64,000 nt of DNA, from positions 2,356,001-2,420,000 of the forward strand of contig NZ_CP094460.1 in the NCBI RefSeq assembly GCF_022809715.1, written 5' to 3'. The notes below the pieces were generated by a model, which did not search any database, was not told the origin of the DNA, and saw only the letters and a list, made by a program, of their open reading frames with translations. This document shows, in pieces, positions 45,446 through 53,061 of the stretch. Position numbers and translations under genes: made by a program. Position 1 is the stretch's first letter; the number at the start of each line of letters is the position of its first letter. This stretch comes from Burkholderia pyrrocinia (GTDB taxonomy: Bacteria > Pseudomonadota > Gammaproteobacteria > Burkholderiales > Burkholderiaceae).

Positions 45446-46834
45446 TCAGTAAGCGTTGGGATGCACGATCCCTTTCAGCACGGTCGCGCCGATGATGCGC
45501 AGGTCGAGCGCGAACGACCAGTTGCGCAGGTAATACAGGTCGTAGTCGACGCGCGACTGCATGCTTTCGAGCCGTTCGGTCGCGCCGCGCAGGCCGTTGA
45601 CCTGCGCCCAGCCCGTGATGCCGGGCTTGATCCGGTAGCGATGGATGTAGCCGTCCACGAGCGTGCGGTACTGCGCGTCGTGTTCCACCGCGTGCGGGCG
45701 CGGGCCGACCACCGACATGTCGCCGAACAGCACGTTGATGAACTGCGGCAATTCATCGAGGCTCGTGCGGCGCAGGAACGCACCGACCTTCGTCACGCGC
45801 GGGTCGTTGCGTTTTGCCTGCACGACCGTGCCGGGCTGTTCGACATGCACGCGCATCGTGCGGAACTTGTAGATGTCGAACGTGCCGCCATCGCCGCCGC
45901 GCCGCTTTTGCGTGAACAGCACCGGGCCCGGCGACGTCAGCCTGATCGCGGCCGCGATCGCGAGCAGCAGCGGCATCAGCACGATCAATACCGCCGCCGC
46001 GAACGCGCGATCGAAGATCGTCTTCGTCAGCTGTGCACCGCGCGACAGCGGCGGCGCCGCGAGCGCGATCGCGGGTTCGCCGAGAATCTCGTCGACGCGG
46101 CTGCCGAACAGCGCATGCTTGCTGACGTCGGGCATCAGACGCAGCTCGACGAAGTCGTTGCGGAACTCGTCGATCACCGGCTCGACCGCGTCGTCCTCGA
46201 TCGCGAGCGCGATCCAGATCTCTTCCGCCTGCGCACGTCGCGCGCACGCTGCGAACGATGCGAGATCGTCGAGCACGCGCGCCCCGTCGTCGAGTGCGGG
46301 CATCTCACCCGACGTGCGGTATGCGCCGACGAGCCGGTACGACGGCGACACGTTCGCGCGCGTTGCGGCGGCGATGCGCTCGATGCGCGCGCCGTCGCCG
46401 ACGATCGCCACGCGGCACGGCGCGACCGTCGCGCGCAGGCTGCGGCGTCTCACGACGCTCAGCGCGACGCGCAACACGACGAGCGCGATCGCGGCGCCGA
46501 CCGTCCAGTCGAAGAACCAGTGCAGCAGCACGACCGTGAGCGTCGTCAGCGCGACCATCTTCACGAACACGAAGCCCTGCACGACGAGCCACAGCGCGAG
46601 CGTGCGCAGCGCGGTGCGTGTCGCGGGCAGGCGTCGGCCGTCGATGCCCGAGCCGGCCAGCCGCAGCAGGAACGCCGCCAGCAGCGCGCTGACGCCGACC
46701 AGAATCGACTCGATGCGAAACGTCGCGAGATCGCGAAACGAACCCGTATGTGCCCATGCGGCGATCGCTACGATCGTGATGACATCGACCGCGCATACGA
46801 CGATTTCGCCGCCTGTCGGCTGTCTGATTTTCAT
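45446..46834 (-). CDS. Undecaprenyl-phosphate glucose/galactose phosphotransferase (priming enzyme)
   Basis: A 462-residue polyisoprenyl-phosphate hexose-1-phosphate transferase. Four TM helices lie at about residues 10-110, then a degenerate Rossmann domain and a fifth TM ([20 protein letters not shown], about 285-304). The catalytic domain shows [32 protein letters not shown] and [11 protein letters not shown]. It loads the first sugar phosphate onto undecaprenyl phosphate, as BceB or WcaJ do. The ATG at 46834 replaces an upstream alternative that lacks family similarity. Confidence 0.93.
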   Translation of the reverse strand: MKIRQPTGGEIVVCAVDVITIVAIAAWAHTGSFRDLATFRIESILVGVSALLAAFLLRLAGSGIDGRRLPATRTALRTLALWLVVQGFVFVKMVALTTLTVVLLHWFFDWTVGAAIALVVLRVALSVVRRRSLRATVAPCRVAIVGDGARIERIAAATRANVSPSYRLVGAYRTSGEMPALDDGARVLDDLASFAACARRAQAEEIWIALAIEDDAVEPVIDEFRNDFVELRLMPDVSKHALFGSRVDEILGEPAIALAAPPLSRGAQLTKTIFDRAFAAAVLIVLMPLLLAIAAAIRLTSPGPVLFTQKRRGGDGGTFDIYKFRTMRVHVEQPGTVVQAKRNDPRVTKVGAFLRRTSLDELPQFINVLFGDMSVVGPRPHAVEHDAQYRTLVDGYIHRYRIKPGITGWAQVNGLRGATERLESMQSRVDYDLYYLRNWSFALDLRIIGATVLKGIVHPNAY

Positions 46835-46940
46835 GTTTCTTTCCCTCGTTGCCTGCCGCGCGCGATCGGGGCGCGCCACCGTGCCTGTTCCGGCCGTACG
46901 ACGTCATGCCGCCGGACCGGAGTTTCGTTGTTACGAAGTA

Positions 46941-47360
46941 CTACGCAATCTGTAGATCAAAAAGATCGTCGGAATAATGCGATGCCTGACGCTCGCGATC
47001 GAGCAACGCCAGCGCACGATCGACGATGAACGGCGTCGGCCGGCTGCAGTCGAGCGACGCGACGGCGCGACGATCGATCCACGCGCATCGTGCGATCTCG
47101 CTCGCCGGGTTCGCGGTCGCCTCGTCGTCGATATCGGCGACGAACACGTGATGAAACTTGTTGCGGCCCGTCGTTCCGAACAGACGACGAGGATTGCGAC
47201 AGACGAGCCCGGTTTCCTCGCGCAATTCGCGACGCGCGGCATCGGCCGGCGATTCGCCGCGATGCGGGCCGCCGCCGGGCAGCACCCAGCGGGCATGCAG
47301 GCGCGCGACCAGGAGAATCCGGTCGCCGCGTCGGCAGAGAACGGTGGCGCGCTGTTTCAT
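46941..47360 (-). CDS. Nudix hydrolase
   Basis: A 139-residue protein, MKQRATVLCRRGDRILLVAR, with a complete Nudix box, GGPHRGESPADAARRELREE then TGLV (G-x5-E-x7-REUXEEXGU, about residues 30-52). Substrate could be an oxidised nucleotide or a nucleotide sugar; proximity to the exopolysaccharide genes does not decide. Oddly, a terminator-shaped hairpin reading toward this gene lies only about 30 bp before its start codon. Confidence 0.88.
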   Translation of the reverse strand: MKQRATVLCRRGDRILLVARLHARWVLPGGGPHRGESPADAARRELREETGLVCRNPRRLFGTTGRNKFHHVFVADIDDEATANPASEIARCAWIDRRAVASLDCSRPTPFIVDRALALLDRERQASHYSDDLFDLQIA

Positions 47361-47391
47361 GGCATGACCTCGCACGCTCGAAGCGGCGTGC

Positions 47392-47422
47392 AAAAAAAGC
47401 CGCCGCCCCGGAGAGGGCGGCG
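47392..47422 (-). terminator. Leftward terminator just upstream of the Nudix gene
   Basis: Stem CGCCGCCC/GGGCGGCG (8 bp) with a 6-nt loop, followed on the minus strand by GC and seven T residues. It ends leftward transcripts about 32 bp before the Nudix ATG. There is no annotated leftward gene to its right, so it may terminate a short RNA or act as an attenuator for the Nudix gene. Confidence 0.7.
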
Positions 47423-47521
47423 CGAACGGAGACATTGATCGCGATGTTTCGCGCGACTTGCCGGGTGACAGGGTTTTAGCCATCCAGCGAGGCCATTGTG
47501 TCGAATGGGCCCTACGCAGGG

Positions 47522-47582
47522 AATCGGATCAGTCTGAATCGTCTGTCAACGATTGTGAAAGCAGAATCAGACGGGTCTTATT
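47522..47582. repeat. Pair of dispersed palindromes
   Basis: AATCGGATCAGTCTGAAT at 47522-47539 and AATCAGACGGGTCTTATT at 47565-47582, degenerate members of the 18-bp family, 43 bp apart, between the outward-pointing terminators at 47392 and 47678. Confidence 0.55.
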
Positions 47583-47584
47583 GT

Positions 47585-47705
47585 TGATGCGCCTGCCGCT
47601 CGCGAAAATTTCCTGGTCGAACGGATGCATGGTGAGCCGTTCGATACCTCGTATCCGAAGCTAGTCTTCGTTCCAAGCGCCGCCCGGTTCGGGCGGCGTC
47701 TTTTT
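47585..47705 (+). ncRNA. Candidate small RNA ending at a strong terminator
   Basis: A possible promoter (TTGTGA at 47553-47558, 17-bp spacer, TCTTAT at 47576-47581) precedes about 120 nt without coding potential that ends in the terminator at 47678-47705. No protein gene upstream on this strand accounts for that terminator. Evidence is limited to these signals. Confidence 0.25.
47678..47705 (+). terminator. Strong rightward Rho-independent terminator
   Basis: Perfect 9-bp stem CGCCGCCCG/CGGGCGGCG with a GTT loop, followed by TCTTTTT. It points rightward and has no obvious protein-coding gene to terminate. Confidence 0.8.
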
Positions 47706-47750
47706 CCGGGGTGCGTGCCGCACGACGCAACACGGCATATCGGCATCGAT

Positions 47751-47869
47751 CGACAAGAACGAATGCCTTGCGGCGGCCGGTGGGCTCGGCTGCTTATCGA
47801 CTGACCGACTCTCCAGTTGATTGACGGAACAACGCTGCCATATGCGAGCGCAGGGCATTCCTTCCTGTC
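47751..47869 (-). repeat. Composite structured intergenic repeat, copy 4 (inverted)
   Basis: Arms 47752-47772 and 47849-47869 are complementary at 18 of 21 positions. They enclose box B in reverse (GGCGGCCGGTGGGCTCGG) and box A in reverse (AACGCTGCCATATGCGAGC). The right arm ends only 65 bp before the parvulin start codon, so the element lies in that gene's 5' region. Confidence 0.7.
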
Positions 47870-47933
47870 CGTGGACGTGTCGCGTCCGCTCATGCGTGCC
47901 GTTCCCCTGTTTACCTTTATCAAGGAGTGCATC

Positions 47934-48764
47934 ATGAAAACCCGACTTCGCGCCGCCGGCGCCCTGATTGCGATCGCCTGTGCAGTTGGTGCGACGAGCG
48001 CGATCGCCGCCGATACGCAACCGCTGCCGAAAGGCGTCGCGGTTGTCGTCAACAACGTGCCGATCGCGCAAAGCGACTTCGACGCCGCGGTCAAGGCGAC
48101 CGGCCAGCCGGATTCGCCCGCGCTGCGCGCGCAGGTGAAGCGCGAACTGGTCATCAAGCAACTGCTCGGCCAGGCCGCCGACAAGGCGAACTACGGCAGC
48201 CGCCCCGAAGTGCAGGGCATCGTCGCGCGCGTGCGCGCCGACGCGGCGACCGATCTCTATCTGCGCGACACGCTGCGCCCGCAGCCGGTGACCGATGCGC
48301 AGGTGAAGGCCCGCTACGACGCGATCGTCGCGAACGCCGGGCAGTTCGAATACCGTGCGGAAGTCATTGCCGTCAACGATGCAACGAAGGCGAACGCGGC
48401 GCTGGCGAAGCTCAAGCAAGGCGTCGCGTTCGACGCGGTCGCGAAGGAATTCAACACGACCGCGAACGGCGGCGTCGCGCAATGGGTGTCGCTGAAGACG
48501 CCGCTCGCCGAAGGGCGCACGGGCGGGCTGCCGATGCCGATCGCGCAGGCGATCGCAATGGCGCCGGTTGGCGCGACGACCGGCCCGATCCAGATCGGCA
48601 ATGCGTACGCGATCGTGAAACTCGACGAGAAGCGCAAGCCGGTGGTGCCGAGCTTCGATCAGGCGAAGGCCGTGTTGCGCCAGCAGCTCGAGGCGCAGTC
48701 GGGCGAGCGGGCGCTGGCCCAGCTGGTCGACAAGCTGGCCGCGCAGGCGACGATCGTGCAGTAA
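47934..48764 (+). CDS. Periplasmic parvulin-type peptidylprolyl isomerase
   Basis: A 276-residue foldase with signal peptide MKTRLRAAGALIAIACAVGA ending AIAA. An N-terminal SurA-like helical segment contains VVVNNVPIAQSDFDAAVKA. A PpiC/rotamase domain follows (about residues 130-235) with FEYRAEVIAVND at its start and AMAPVGATTGPIQIGNAYAI at its end. It assists folding of exported proteins, plausibly the autotransporters and adhesin here, though that link is inferred. ATG chosen by the signal peptide and AAGGAG. Confidence 0.88.
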   Translation: MKTRLRAAGALIAIACAVGATSAIAADTQPLPKGVAVVVNNVPIAQSDFDAAVKATGQPDSPALRAQVKRELVIKQLLGQAADKANYGSRPEVQGIVARVRADAATDLYLRDTLRPQPVTDAQVKARYDAIVANAGQFEYRAEVIAVNDATKANAALAKLKQGVAFDAVAKEFNTTANGGVAQWVSLKTPLAEGRTGGLPMPIAQAIAMAPVGATTGPIQIGNAYAIVKLDEKRKPVVPSFDQAKAVLRQQLEAQSGERALAQLVDKLAAQATIVQ

Positions 48765-48826
48765 CGCGGCGCGAGCGCGCGGCGGCGAGTCTTGCTGCGC
48801 GCAGACGCACACAGCGACGATTGCCG

Positions 48827-49002
48827 ATTCAGTCCTGTCCGATAGGATTGGCCGGCGATCGGCGCTAAGCTGGTCATGCGTGGCATCGAAGCAGTGTCGA
48901 CGGCGGCCGGTGGGCGCGGTCGCATGCGCTGCTACCTCTCTGTAGCACTACTCCTAACGCTGCCTTATGCGAGCGTCGATTGTGCGGCTTCGAGCGCCAC
49001 GC
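48827..49002 (-). repeat. Composite structured intergenic repeat, copy 5 (inverted)
   Basis: Arms 48878-48902 and 48974-49002 pair imperfectly and enclose reversed box B (GGCGGCCGGTGGGCGCGG) and box A (AACGCTGCCTTATGCGAGC). The palindrome ATTCAGTCCTGTCCGATA lies nearby at 48827-48844; the second stem present in copies 1-3 is missing, so this copy is shortened. Confidence 0.65.
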
Positions 49003-49406
49003 ACCTTTTCTTTTCGAATGTTGCGACTGTCGCGACACTCGCGACCATCGTGAACAAGCCATCATCGGCACGGCGCAGCCGCGGCCGAATCGCGAAACGC
49101 ATGACATCGCCTGCCGCGCCGGCCTGACGCGACGACGCGGCGCATTCGCTTCGCGCATCGTCGATTGTTTTTCCACCCATTCTGGATCGTCCGGATACGC
49201 GGCGCAGGCGCATCGGCGGTCGCTATCGCGCGTAGCGCGCGATCGCCCGTTCGACCCGTTTCAAGAAAATCGCCCTCGTGTGCTCCACGGCTATCGCGCC
49301 TTCTCATCTGTGCGCACGGCGCACAGATCATGTAACGCCCGGGACGTAGCGCCACGCGCGACGGCGTCAATAAAATGATTTCTCGACTTTTCAACAGGAC
49401 TACGAC
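49003..49406. other. Intergenic region with no recognised gene
   Basis: About 400 bp between the repeat and the first isochorismatase-family gene. Open frames are short and lack coding character. Promoter signals for the next gene were not clear by eye. Confidence 0.45.
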
Positions 49407-50018
49407 ATGAACAACCCGACGCTGCGCCGGATTCTCGGCGCCACCGAACCCGATGCGCTGCCGGCACGCGCCACCGCATTGCTCGTGATCGATTTCCAGG
49501 ACGAATACTTCACCGGCGCCCTACCGATTCCGGACGGCGCGAATGCTCTCCGTAACGCCGTGTCGCTCGTCGACCATGCGGACCGCAACGGCTGGCAGGT
49601 CGTGCACGTGATGCACGTCGCGCCGGCGGACGCACCGATTTTCGCGACCGACGGTCCGACCGTCGGGATTCACCGCGACATTCTTCCGAAGCCTGCGCAT
49701 CAGCTCGTCGAGAAGACCTCGGTGAGCGTGTTCGCGAGCACGCCGCTGGCAGACGCATTGAAGCGCGACGGGATCACGCATCTCGTGATCTGCGGACTGA
49801 TGACGCACGCCTGCGTCGCAGGCGCCGCACGCGACGCCGTCCCGGCCGGCTTCGACGTGACCGTCGCGGCCGACGCCTGCGCGACCCGCGACATCGTGGT
49901 CGACGCACAGCTTCAGGTATCGCACGACGCACTGCATCGCGCCGCGCTCGCCGAGATCGCCGATACGTTCGGCGCCGTCATGAATACGCGCGACATCCTG
50001 TCGCTCGCCACCCGTTGA
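49407..50018 (+). CDS. Isochorismatase-family cysteine hydrolase, cytoplasmic
   Basis: A 203-residue hydrolase starting MNNPTLRRILGATEPDALPA. The family triad is seen as Asp in LLVIDFQDEYF near residue 30, Lys in LVEKTSVSVF near residue 96, and the nucleophile Cys in LMTHACVAGAARDA near residue 134. There is no signal peptide. It is closely similar to the next gene along its whole length. Members hydrolyse isochorismate, nicotinamide, N-carbamoyl compounds or ureides; the substrate is unknown. Confidence 0.88.
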   Translation: MNNPTLRRILGATEPDALPARATALLVIDFQDEYFTGALPIPDGANALRNAVSLVDHADRNGWQVVHVMHVAPADAPIFATDGPTVGIHRDILPKPAHQLVEKTSVSVFASTPLADALKRDGITHLVICGLMTHACVAGAARDAVPAGFDVTVAADACATRDIVVDAQLQVSHDALHRAALAEIADTFGAVMNTRDILSLATR

Positions 50019-50038
50019 TTCAAAAAAAAGGAACCGCC

Positions 50039-50743
50039 ATGTCATTCCGTCTCCCCCGTTTCATGCAGGCTGCCGTGATCGGCATGTCGCTCGCCGCTGC
50101 GTCGGTCGTTCACGCGGCGCCCGCACAAGCCGATGCAACCCCGACGATTCGCGCGATGTCCGGCGCGAAGCCGATCGATCATCTCGATCCGAAGACCACC
50201 GCGCTCGTCGTCATCGATTTCCAGAAGGAATACTTCAGCGGCAAGATGCCGATCCCGAACGGCAAGCAGGCGATGGAGAACACCAAGCGGCTGATCAAGT
50301 TCGCCGACGACGCGAAGATGCCCGTGTTCCAGGTCCAGCACATCGCGCCGGCAGGCTCGGCCGTGTTCGCGATCGACGGCGACACCGTGAAGTTCCAGCC
50401 GGGGATGGAGCCGCGCGCGCACGACAAGACGGTGCAGAAGACCACCGTCAGCGTGTTCGCCAGCACCGACCTGGACAAGCAGCTGAAGGCGGCCAACATC
50501 AAGACGATCATCGTCGCGGGCCTGATGACGCATGCATGCGTGGCCGGCGCTGCGCGCGACGCGGTGCCGCTCGGCTATCAGGTGGTGGTAGCATCCGACG
50601 CGTCTGCTACGCGGGCGATCAAGCGCGCGAACGGCGCCACGATCGACAGCGACACGCTGCACCGCGCGGCGCTGGCCGAGATCGAGGACACGTTCGGCGA
50701 CGTGATGACGACGTCCGAGATCACGAAGCTGCCGCTGCGCTGA
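50039..50743 (+). CDS. Isochorismatase-family cysteine hydrolase, exported
   Basis: A 234-residue paralogue of the preceding protein with an added signal peptide (MSFRLPRFMQAAVIGMSLAA, ending VHAA). The triad is conserved: VVIDFQKEYF near residue 58, VQKTTVSVF near 131 and LMTHACVAGAARDA near 167. The predicted periplasmic location is unusual for this family. It begins 20 bp after its paralogue and 56 bp before the LysR gene, on the same strand. Confidence 0.88.
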   Translation: MSFRLPRFMQAAVIGMSLAAASVVHAAPAQADATPTIRAMSGAKPIDHLDPKTTALVVIDFQKEYFSGKMPIPNGKQAMENTKRLIKFADDAKMPVFQVQHIAPAGSAVFAIDGDTVKFQPGMEPRAHDKTVQKTTVSVFASTDLDKQLKAANIKTIIVAGLMTHACVAGAARDAVPLGYQVVVASDASATRAIKRANGATIDSDTLHRAALAEIEDTFGDVMTTSEITKLPLR

Positions 50744-50799
50744 CGCTTCGCTTCACGCGCCCTGCGGGGCGCGCAACCCTACGGCATCGCTCATCCATC

Positions 50800-51693
50800 A
50801 TGGACCAGTTGCTCGCCATGCGCGTCTTTTGCTGCATCGTCGAGGCGGAAGGTTTTTCCGCCGCGGCGGCGCGGCTCGACACCACGCATTCGTCGGTGTC
50901 CCGCCAGCTCAAGCGGCTGGAAGCCGAACTCGGCGTGCAGCTGTTGAACCGCAACACGCGGCGCTTCACGCTGACCGCGGCCGGCGCGCAGTACTACGAC
51001 GCGTGCGTCGACATCCTCGGCAGGGTGGAGGCCGCGGCGAGCGGCGTGATGAACGAGGGCGCGCGCGTGGCCGGCGTGCTGCGCGTGAGCGTGCCGCTCG
51101 CGATCGGCACGCTGGAGCTGGCAGACTGGTTGCCGGCCTTCCAGCGTCGCTATCCCGATGTCCGGATCGAACTGTCGTGCAGCGACAGGCTGGTCGATCT
51201 CGTCGCGGAAGGCTTCGATGCCGCGCTGCGGATCAGCGGCCCGCTCGACGACAGCAGCATGGTCGCGCGCGTATTGACGAAATCGGAGATCGTGCTGGTC
51301 GCATCGCCCAGCTATGTCGCGGCGCATGGATTGCCCGCCGCGCCGGAAGAGATCGCGGCGCACGAATTGCTGACGCACGCGGGCGCCGGCGCACCGGCGG
51401 AATGGGTTATCGAGCCGACGCAGGGCGAGGCTGTCCGCGTGCCGCTGAGTGGCCGGCTAAGAACCGATGCGATTACCGCGACGCACGCGGCCGCGCTGGC
51501 CGGTCTCGGCATCGCGGCCTTCACGCGGCACACGGTGCAGTCGGAACTCGCACGCGGGCAGCTCGTGCGCATCCTGCCCGGCTGCACGCTCGGCACGCGC
51601 TGCTACTACGCGCTCTATCCGCAGACGCGGCATCTCGCGCCGAAGGTTCGCGTGTTCGTCGATCACATGGCGGCGCACTACGGCGCCCGTTGA
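50800..51693 (+). CDS. LysR-family transcriptional regulator
   Basis: A 297-residue regulator starting MDQLLAMRVFCCIVEAEGFS. The winged helix (FSAAAARLDTTHSSVSRQLKRLE, about residues 19-41) is followed by the substrate-binding domain from VAGVLRVSVPLAIG. It is codirectional with the two hydrolases and may be cotranscribed, which is atypical for LysR proteins, usually divergent from their targets. Its 3' end overlaps the convergent antitoxin remnant by 16 bp. Confidence 0.9.
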   Translation: MDQLLAMRVFCCIVEAEGFSAAAARLDTTHSSVSRQLKRLEAELGVQLLNRNTRRFTLTAAGAQYYDACVDILGRVEAAASGVMNEGARVAGVLRVSVPLAIGTLELADWLPAFQRRYPDVRIELSCSDRLVDLVAEGFDAALRISGPLDDSSMVARVLTKSEIVLVASPSYVAAHGLPAAPEEIAAHELLTHAGAGAPAEWVIEPTQGEAVRVPLSGRLRTDAITATHAAALAGLGIAAFTRHTVQSELARGQLVRILPGCTLGTRCYYALYPQTRHLAPKVRVFVDHMAAHYGAR

Positions 51694-51914
51694 TATTCGG
51701 TGCCGCCTGCGTTGCTACGCGGCGTTGGCAGCGGTGTGTCGGTATCGAGGCTGTCGGCCCATGCCTGCACGGCCTGATGGTCGACCACATGCCCGGTGTC
51801 GACGTCGGACAGCGCTTCGCGTGTGAGTCGTTCGCGTTCGGCCATTGCGTCGATCTGTTCGGCGAGCGGCAGCGGAACGCATGCGGTCAGGACTTTGGTG
51901 GGGGGCGTAGTCAC
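51678..51914 (-). pseudogene. CopG/ribbon-helix-helix antitoxin-like gene with internal in-frame deletion
   Basis: 78 codons from a GTG with GGAG upstream. The start, TKVLTACVPLPLAEQIDAMAE, and the end, TREALSDVDTGHVVDHQAVQ then AWADSLDTDTPLP, match the two ends of common RelB/CopG-type antitoxins. In intact relatives about 25-30 residues (the second helix of the ribbon-helix-helix, usually containing R-S-R-G-W) separate AMAER from ERLTREAL; here they are directly fused. The DNA-binding core is therefore lost. No toxin gene accompanies it. The length expectation rests on family knowledge. Confidence 0.55.
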
Positions 51915-52115
51915 GAACTGAACTCCAATGCGGCTTTGAATCGAACTCAATCGTAGTGATTCAAGTTGATTGCTTCCCGACAAGTTCGGCAGCATCGTAA
52001 GTACGCGATGCGCTGGCGTGTGCCGATGCTTGAAAGCACGCAGCGCCGATACCGCTTCGGAGGCAGCGGCCGGGCCCGACCGCCACACTCTCCTTCCTGC
52101 CTACTTATCCAGCCA

Positions 52116-52436
52116 TCACACCGAAACCGTGACGCCTGCCAACCGCGGTTGCCCCGCAGGCCGCACCACGATTTCCACATGCTGGTCAAACGACACCAGC
52201 GTCTGAATCAGCAACTCCAGCGAAACGTTCCGAAGCCTGTCGCGCTGCTCCGGGGTGACCACCGGCCGGGCCATTTCCGCGAGCGCCGCAGCCTCGGCCT
52301 CGCTCAGCCCATACGAGGCGATCAGTGCATTGAGTTTCAGCGCGAGCGCGGACTTGGCCGACAGTAGCCCTGCGTCGTCGAAATCAGGGTCGAGCGGCAC
52401 GTTGTCAATGTCTTGATGCGAGTCGTTGCGATTCAT
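52116..52436 (-). CDS. XRE-like (HTH_37 type) regulator paired with SymE
   Basis: A 106-residue protein, MNRNDSHQDIDNVPLDPDFD. It has a helical region SAKSALALKLNALIASYGLS then EAEAAALAEMARPVVTPEQR (about residues 28-67) and the family tail SLELLIQTLVSFDQHVEIVV. This resembles HigA2-like/HTH_37 antitoxins, although the recognition-helix region has drifted. Its ATG overlaps the stop of the SymE-like gene (ATGA), so they form an operon. A remnant of a paralogue is at 27083-27175. Confidence 0.65.
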   Translation of the reverse strand: MNRNDSHQDIDNVPLDPDFDDAGLLSAKSALALKLNALIASYGLSEAEAAALAEMARPVVTPEQRDRLRNVSLELLIQTLVSFDQHVEIVVRPAGQPRLAGVTVSV

Positions 52437-52768
52437 TGTGCGTCTCCCGTCATCACCGAAAACTGCCGCTGCGCCGTTGCGGGATCGACTTCGGGGAAAT
52501 CGTCCTGCCCGACAGGGGCGCCGTCTGTTTCGTCCATCGGCGTGATCACCACCCGCCCATGCGTCACGTCGATCCGCAAGCGCTGCCCGGGCTCGAAACC
52601 CGCAGCCTCGATCCATCGGCCGGACAGCTTCGTCCACAGATACAGCACAGGCGGTGCCCTGTCGGCGAACCGAAGGTGCGGAATGGTACGGCGGTGCCGA
52701 ATAGACGATCCAGCGGGGACGAAGCTATCGTGGAAAACTGCCGGTGCGCTATGATTCGCGTCAGCCAT
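52433..52768 (-). CDS. SymE-family toxin-like protein
   Basis: A 111-residue protein. The AbrB-like core is seen as RAPPVLYLWTKLSGRWIEAA then GFEPGQRLRIDVTHGRVVIT (about residues 37-76), with the SymE hallmarks LSGRWLEEAGF and G-x-x-V-x-V. SymE proteins are SOS-linked type I toxins (RNA or nucleoid binding) in Escherichia coli. The 35-residue N-terminus is atypical. It is translationally coupled to an HTH protein, giving a two-gene unit rather than an antisense-RNA arrangement; no SymR-like antisense promoter was seen. Confidence 0.75.
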   Translation of the reverse strand: MADANHSAPAVFHDSFVPAGSSIRHRRTIPHLRFADRAPPVLYLWTKLSGRWIEAAGFEPGQRLRIDVTHGRVVITPMDETDGAPVGQDDFPEVDPATAQRQFSVMTGDAQ

Positions 52769-53061
52769 GGTTGACTCCTGGGTTGAGTTGACTGTGGTCA
52801 GCGGGTCGTGGGTGCTCCTACACTCACGGCCCGCGCTCGTTTACGCGGGGACTTCAACCCGCATGCCTTCACATCATGAATCAGCGAGAAGGCCGCTTCG
52901 TCCACACGCGCAAACGTGCATCCACTGTAGCCGAATCGACGGGTGGAATGGGCATCGGTTAATTGCGTTCTGCCCACGTTAGCCATCAGGACAAGAAGGA
53001 CAACGCGCGTGCGCTTGTGTTCGCCGCGTTTGCCGGACGTTGGTCACTTCGTCTCCAAATG

